A stretch of 51,066 bases of DNA from Methylophaga muralis. GTDB lineage: Bacteria; Pseudomonadota; Gammaproteobacteria; Nitrosococcales; Methylophagaceae. Shown in pieces: positions 48,696 through 51,066 of this stretch. The stretch is taken from contig NZ_MCRI01000016.1 of the NCBI RefSeq assembly GCF_001720165.1, positions 1 to 51,066 on the forward strand, in the 5' to 3' direction. The notes under the pieces were generated by a model. It was not told where the DNA came from. It worked only from the letters and a program-made list of their open reading frames with translations, and did no database searches. Each line of letters begins with the position of its first letter. Position 1 is the first letter of the stretch. The position numbers were made by a program, and so were the translations under genes.

Positions 48696-50411
48696 ATGGA
48701 TTACTTTGAGATCCAACTTCAACGGGACAAAAATGTGTCAAAAGAACGCCTGCTTAATCGTCTAGCAAATCTGTCATTTAAGAGTGAAGATGATGTTCGT
48801 GAAGAGTTTGTTACGCCACTCCTTCGGCTATTAGGTTTTGATCACGTACGCGGTGAAGTCATTCGAGGTAAGAATCTCTCAACTCCCTACCAGTCAGGCA
48901 CTAAGCGAAAGGAGTATATAGTTCCAGATTACATGGTTATATCGGATGGAATAATCCATCTGGTGCTCGATGCAAAGAAGCCTAATCAGGATTTAAGTCA
49001 AGATTTAAGTCAGGTTGTACTGGATCCCGTATACATAGGACAGGTGCACAGCTATGCATCTCATCGAGAAGTGCAAGCTCCGTATTTTATAGTTACAGAT
49101 GGATGTGCGTTAGCGATTTTTGATACGACGAAGACGACATTTGAGCCATTATGTTTGATCTATCAGAGCGAACTCTCAACTCGATACAATGAATTAGAAT
49201 CAATCGTCTCTAAGAAATCTATAGCACGTGTCCTCGAAATGAGGATGCCGTTGAAGTGGGTAATCCCAGTTAGACAAAAGGAAGTAGGTTTTCAACCCAT
49301 CAATATTGATGTTGGTGACATTAATCAAGACGGACTTCCAAAGATAGCAATTGCTCTTAGTGAAAACCAAATTCCGATCATAAACTCACGAGGTGAACAA
49401 ACAGCATCAATAGAAACGAGTGGATGGGTATGGTGGGTGAAGTGTACTGGCGCTCAAGAGCCAGACGAGGCTACGCTTATTGCAATCCAGAAGGACAGCG
49501 GTGCCAATGATCTTACTGGTCGTATTCTAGGCATCCAGGGCGATAGGATAATTTGGTCACATACATTGTCACGCGCAGGCTCTGGATTTGAGGAGCTTGA
49601 TAGAATCGTTGTTGACCTGCAGCGTAGCTGCATAGTTTTTGGAGTTGCATGTGATAATACCATTCAATCTATAACTTTGAACGGGAAGTTTTTATGGAGT
49701 GTCAGAGTAACTGAAACACAGACATCGGGGTCAATCATGCATGTTTATGGTTACCATATGCACAGTGTATTGGTCACAGCTGGATTTCAGAGTTACGGGG
49801 TTTTAGCTGAGATAGATGTAGACACGGGCCGCATAATACGTAAGGTAGACTTGTCGTTTAGGGGAGCTGAGATTGCTGCATTAGACAGGGGTAAAGAGCA
49901 AATAGTTGTATCCAATGCAGATGCTGGGGAGGTCGTACTCATCGATTTAACGGGGAAAGTTCCACCCCAGATAGTATGGAATGATCCTGATACCCGTAAT
50001 CCACGCATTGCAGTAAATCCTGAGCTTGGAGTTCTTTTGATTGCAGGAAAAGACAAGATTGTCTCTTTCAGTATTGAAGACATTCTCAGCGGTGCATTTA
50101 AGCCTTTAGTAGTTATCGACGTTGTTAAAGGTAACATCAATAGATTGTCGTGGTTGGAAACTGCTGAAGGACCTCGAATTTTAGCGTCAACTGTCGGTAC
50201 TTGGGCCTATCCCAATCCAAATGGTATTCATGTCATCACCCCTGAAGGCATCGTGGAAGCGCAGTACTTCTTGTCATCGGAAATAATTGCTGATTATGGT
50301 CTTACGGGAATTCGAGATGTGAGAGCAACAATTTTATCTCGTGAGAACACTATCGATATCATTGCGGTCGCCGATGACTGCCAATTGTATGTGTGGAACC
50401 CGAATCCGTGA
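48696..50411 (+). CDS. HsdR-N-type PD-(D/E)XK nuclease domain fused to a beta-propeller-like region
   Basis: Residues about 25-185 read as a type I restriction R-subunit N-terminal nuclease. Glu36 or Glu54, Asp78 (VPDYMV), Asp92-x-Lys94 (VLDAKKP) and a Gln116-x3-Tyr120 motif (GQVHSYASH) fit the PD-(D/E)XK fold with its QxxxY motif. From about residue 200 to 571 the protein is beta-rich with repeated blade-like units. One has an FG-GAP/EF-hand-like calcium motif (DINQDG, 208-213), and the end reads VWNPNP. There are no helicase motor, methylase or specificity genes beside it. No signal peptide is seen, so it should be cytoplasmic. It is isolated between a terminator and a broken transposase and is visibly more A+T-rich than lysS, which suggests transfer. 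A stand-alone defence nuclease with a sensor propeller is my inference. Confidence 0.8.
   Translation: MDYFEIQLQRDKNVSKERLLNRLANLSFKSEDDVREEFVTPLLRLLGFDHVRGEVIRGKNLSTPYQSGTKRKEYIVPDYMVISDGIIHLVLDAKKPNQDLSQDLSQVVLDPVYIGQVHSYASHREVQAPYFIVTDGCALAIFDTTKTTFEPLCLIYQSELSTRYNELESIVSKKSIARVLEMRMPLKWVIPVRQKEVGFQPINIDVGDINQDGLPKIAIALSENQIPIINSRGEQTASIETSGWVWWVKCTGAQEPDEATLIAIQKDSGANDLTGRILGIQGDRIIWSHTLSRAGSGFEELDRIVVDLQRSCIVFGVACDNTIQSITLNGKFLWSVRVTETQTSGSIMHVYGYHMHSVLVTAGFQSYGVLAEIDVDTGRIIRKVDLSFRGAEIAALDRGKEQIVVSNADAGEVVLIDLTGKVPPQIVWNDPDTRNPRIAVNPELGVLLIAGKDKIVSFSIEDILSGAFKPLVVIDVVKGNINRLSWLETAEGPRILASTVGTWAYPNPNGIHVITPEGIVEAQYFLSSEIIADYGLTGIRDVRATILSRENTIDIIAVADDCQLYVWNPNP
48987..49010 (+). repeat. 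12-bp tandem duplication inside the nuclease domain
   Basis: CAGGATTTAAGT (48987-48998) is followed directly by CAAGATTTAAGT (48999-49010), with one mismatch. It encodes Gln-Asp-Leu-Ser twice just after the catalytic Asp-x-Lys, so it lengthens the loop after the core strand by four residues. Confidence 0.85.
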
Positions 50412-50433
50412 AAGAACCAAAGAGGAAAAGTAA

Positions 50434-50460
50434 AAATCAAGGGGTCAGCCAACTTGATTT
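50434..50460. repeat. Palindromic repeat upstream of the truncated transposase
   Basis: AAATCAAG (50434-50441) and CTTGATTT (50453-50460) form an inverted repeat enclosing GGGTCAGCCAA. A related GGGGTCAGAGTGTTTGATTT lies on the far side at 50833-50852. GGGGTCAG-type repeats flanking a transposase are typical of REP-associated (RAYT) elements. Confidence 0.6.
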
Positions 50461-50525
50461 AGTTTGATTCCTCATACTCATTTAGTAAAGTAGACAAAAA
50501 CTTATCGCTACAAGGATGTAACGAC

Positions 50526-50849
50526 ATGGCAAGACTTCCCCGGTTGGTACTACCCGATCAGCCTCTGCACATCATGCATCGAGGTAATAATCGTCAAAAC
50601 ATATTTGAAAATGAAGAGGATATGGCTCGTATTCTCGATGATATTGCAGAGTCACGGGCTAAAACTGACTGCCAGCTTCATGCCTATGTCGTCATGACAA
50701 ATCACCTGCATTTACTCCTTAGCCTCAAAGATAAACATGAACTTACTGTATTTATGCAGTCGATGACGAATCGATATGTGAGATATTTTAATGCCAGCCG
50801 AAAACGTACAGGTACTATTTGGGAGAACCAATGGGGTCAGAGTGTTTGA
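50526..50849 (+). pseudogene. REP-associated tyrosine transposase, truncated
   Basis: The 107-residue product matches the N-terminal half of IS200-like Y1 (RAYT) transposases: PRLVLPDQPLHIMHRGNNRQ, the His-x-His motif in MTNHLHLLL, and the Tyr-containing helix SMTNRYVRYFNASRKRTGTI. Family members run to more than 200 residues. Here the sequence leaves the family at WEN and runs straight into the distal GGGGTCAG repeat, then stops. An internal deletion has thus joined the coding region to the right-end repeat. It is probably inactive for transposition. Confidence 0.85.
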
Positions 50850-50995
50850 TTTTCTTGATTGCCTGAACCTTTCGCTTTAAAAATCTAACTGACTATAATT
50901 GAGATGTCATCACAAAAGAATTATAAATAAATCAAATTTGCATCAAATATGATTCTAACGTAAAGTGGCTTCATCGTAACTATGGAAATGTTTTT

Positions 50996-51066
50996 ATGAA
51001 CGATTTAAAAAATTTGATCAGGAAGTCAAAAACAACACGAAAAGAACTTGTAGCCACAACAGTTCG
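50996..51066 (+). CDS. Start of an unidentified gene, cut by the window edge
   Basis: An ATG at 50996 with GGAAATG upstream opens a frame to the end of the window (MNDLKNLIRKSKTTRKELVA...). It is Lys/Arg-rich and could be the start of a small DNA-binding protein. A TATAAT at 50894-50899 could serve as its promoter. The gap 50850-50995 otherwise holds only the end of the RAYT repeat and A+T-rich sequence. I cannot assign a family from 23 residues. Confidence 0.45.
   Translation, partial: MNDLKNLIRKSKTTRKELVATTV

Noticed and set aside
48696-50411. Remnant of a full type I restriction system
   Set aside because: The C-terminal part has no DEAD-box helicase motifs and no hsdM or hsdS lies nearby; the propeller-like part is continuous with the nuclease in one intact frame.

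Overview
The window looks like part of the chromosome of a methylotrophic gammaproteobacterium, most likely Methylophaga or a close relative. That is an inference from gene content. The window has a pqqABCDE operon (the cofactor of methanol dehydrogenase), a two-component pair of the kind that controls methanol oxidation genes, and two different formate dehydrogenases. It also has standard gammaproteobacterial neighbourhoods (surE-pcm-yqaA-nlpD, prfB-lysS, parE-parC). No 16S rRNA or other species-level marker is present.

Layout. 1-5.7 kb: the end of an unidentified gene, a terminator, pqqABCDE, a 329-bp palindromic MITE-like element, and a two-gene ABC exporter. 5.8-8.8 kb: a PCMT-like methyltransferase, a rhodanese, a TolC-type protein and an isochorismatase-like hydrolase. 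8.8-13.4 kb, minus strand: DUF1289, a B12-binding radical SAM protein, sbcB and hemL. 13.4-15.6 kb: histidine kinase, LuxR-type regulator, a possible 32-residue ORF and a terminator. 15.7-20.7 kb: a six-gene TonB energising operon (DUF3450, TtpC-like, ExbB, ExbD, TonB, TPR). 20.7-24.9 kb: a class II aldolase homologue, then ovoA and ovoB for ovothiol, and a small winged-helix protein. 24.9-25.7 kb, minus strand: a small membrane protein and a c-type haem protein. 25.9-30.0 kb: topoisomerase IV (parE, parC).

30.0-38.2 kb is one operon for a Tat-exported, membrane-anchored formate dehydrogenase with accessory genes (DUF3305, DUF3306, polyferredoxin, TorD-like chaperone, Tat-signal peptide protein, alpha, beta, small lipoprotein, cytochrome b). 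38.5-43.0 kb encodes a cytoplasmic NAD-linked formate dehydrogenase. The cell can therefore oxidise formate, the end product of methanol oxidation, both to quinone and to NADH. 43.1-48.6 kb: surE, pcm, yqaA, nlpD, prfB (with its programmed +1 frameshift) and lysS. After a strong terminator the character changes. 48.7-50.4 kb carries one gene joining an HsdR-N-type PD-(D/E)XK nuclease domain to a beta-propeller-like region. A truncated REP-associated transposase with repeats and the start of an unknown gene follow.

Two cautions. Five genes (pqqB, the ABC ATPase, DUF3450, DUF3305, DUF3306) are each broken by what looks like loss of a single base. Since all five shifts have the same sign and most hit genes that should be functional, sequence error is the simplest explanation, though real decay cannot be excluded. 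The most promising undescribed item is the nuclease-propeller gene at 48696-50411; the ovothiol cluster and the palindromic element after pqqE are next.
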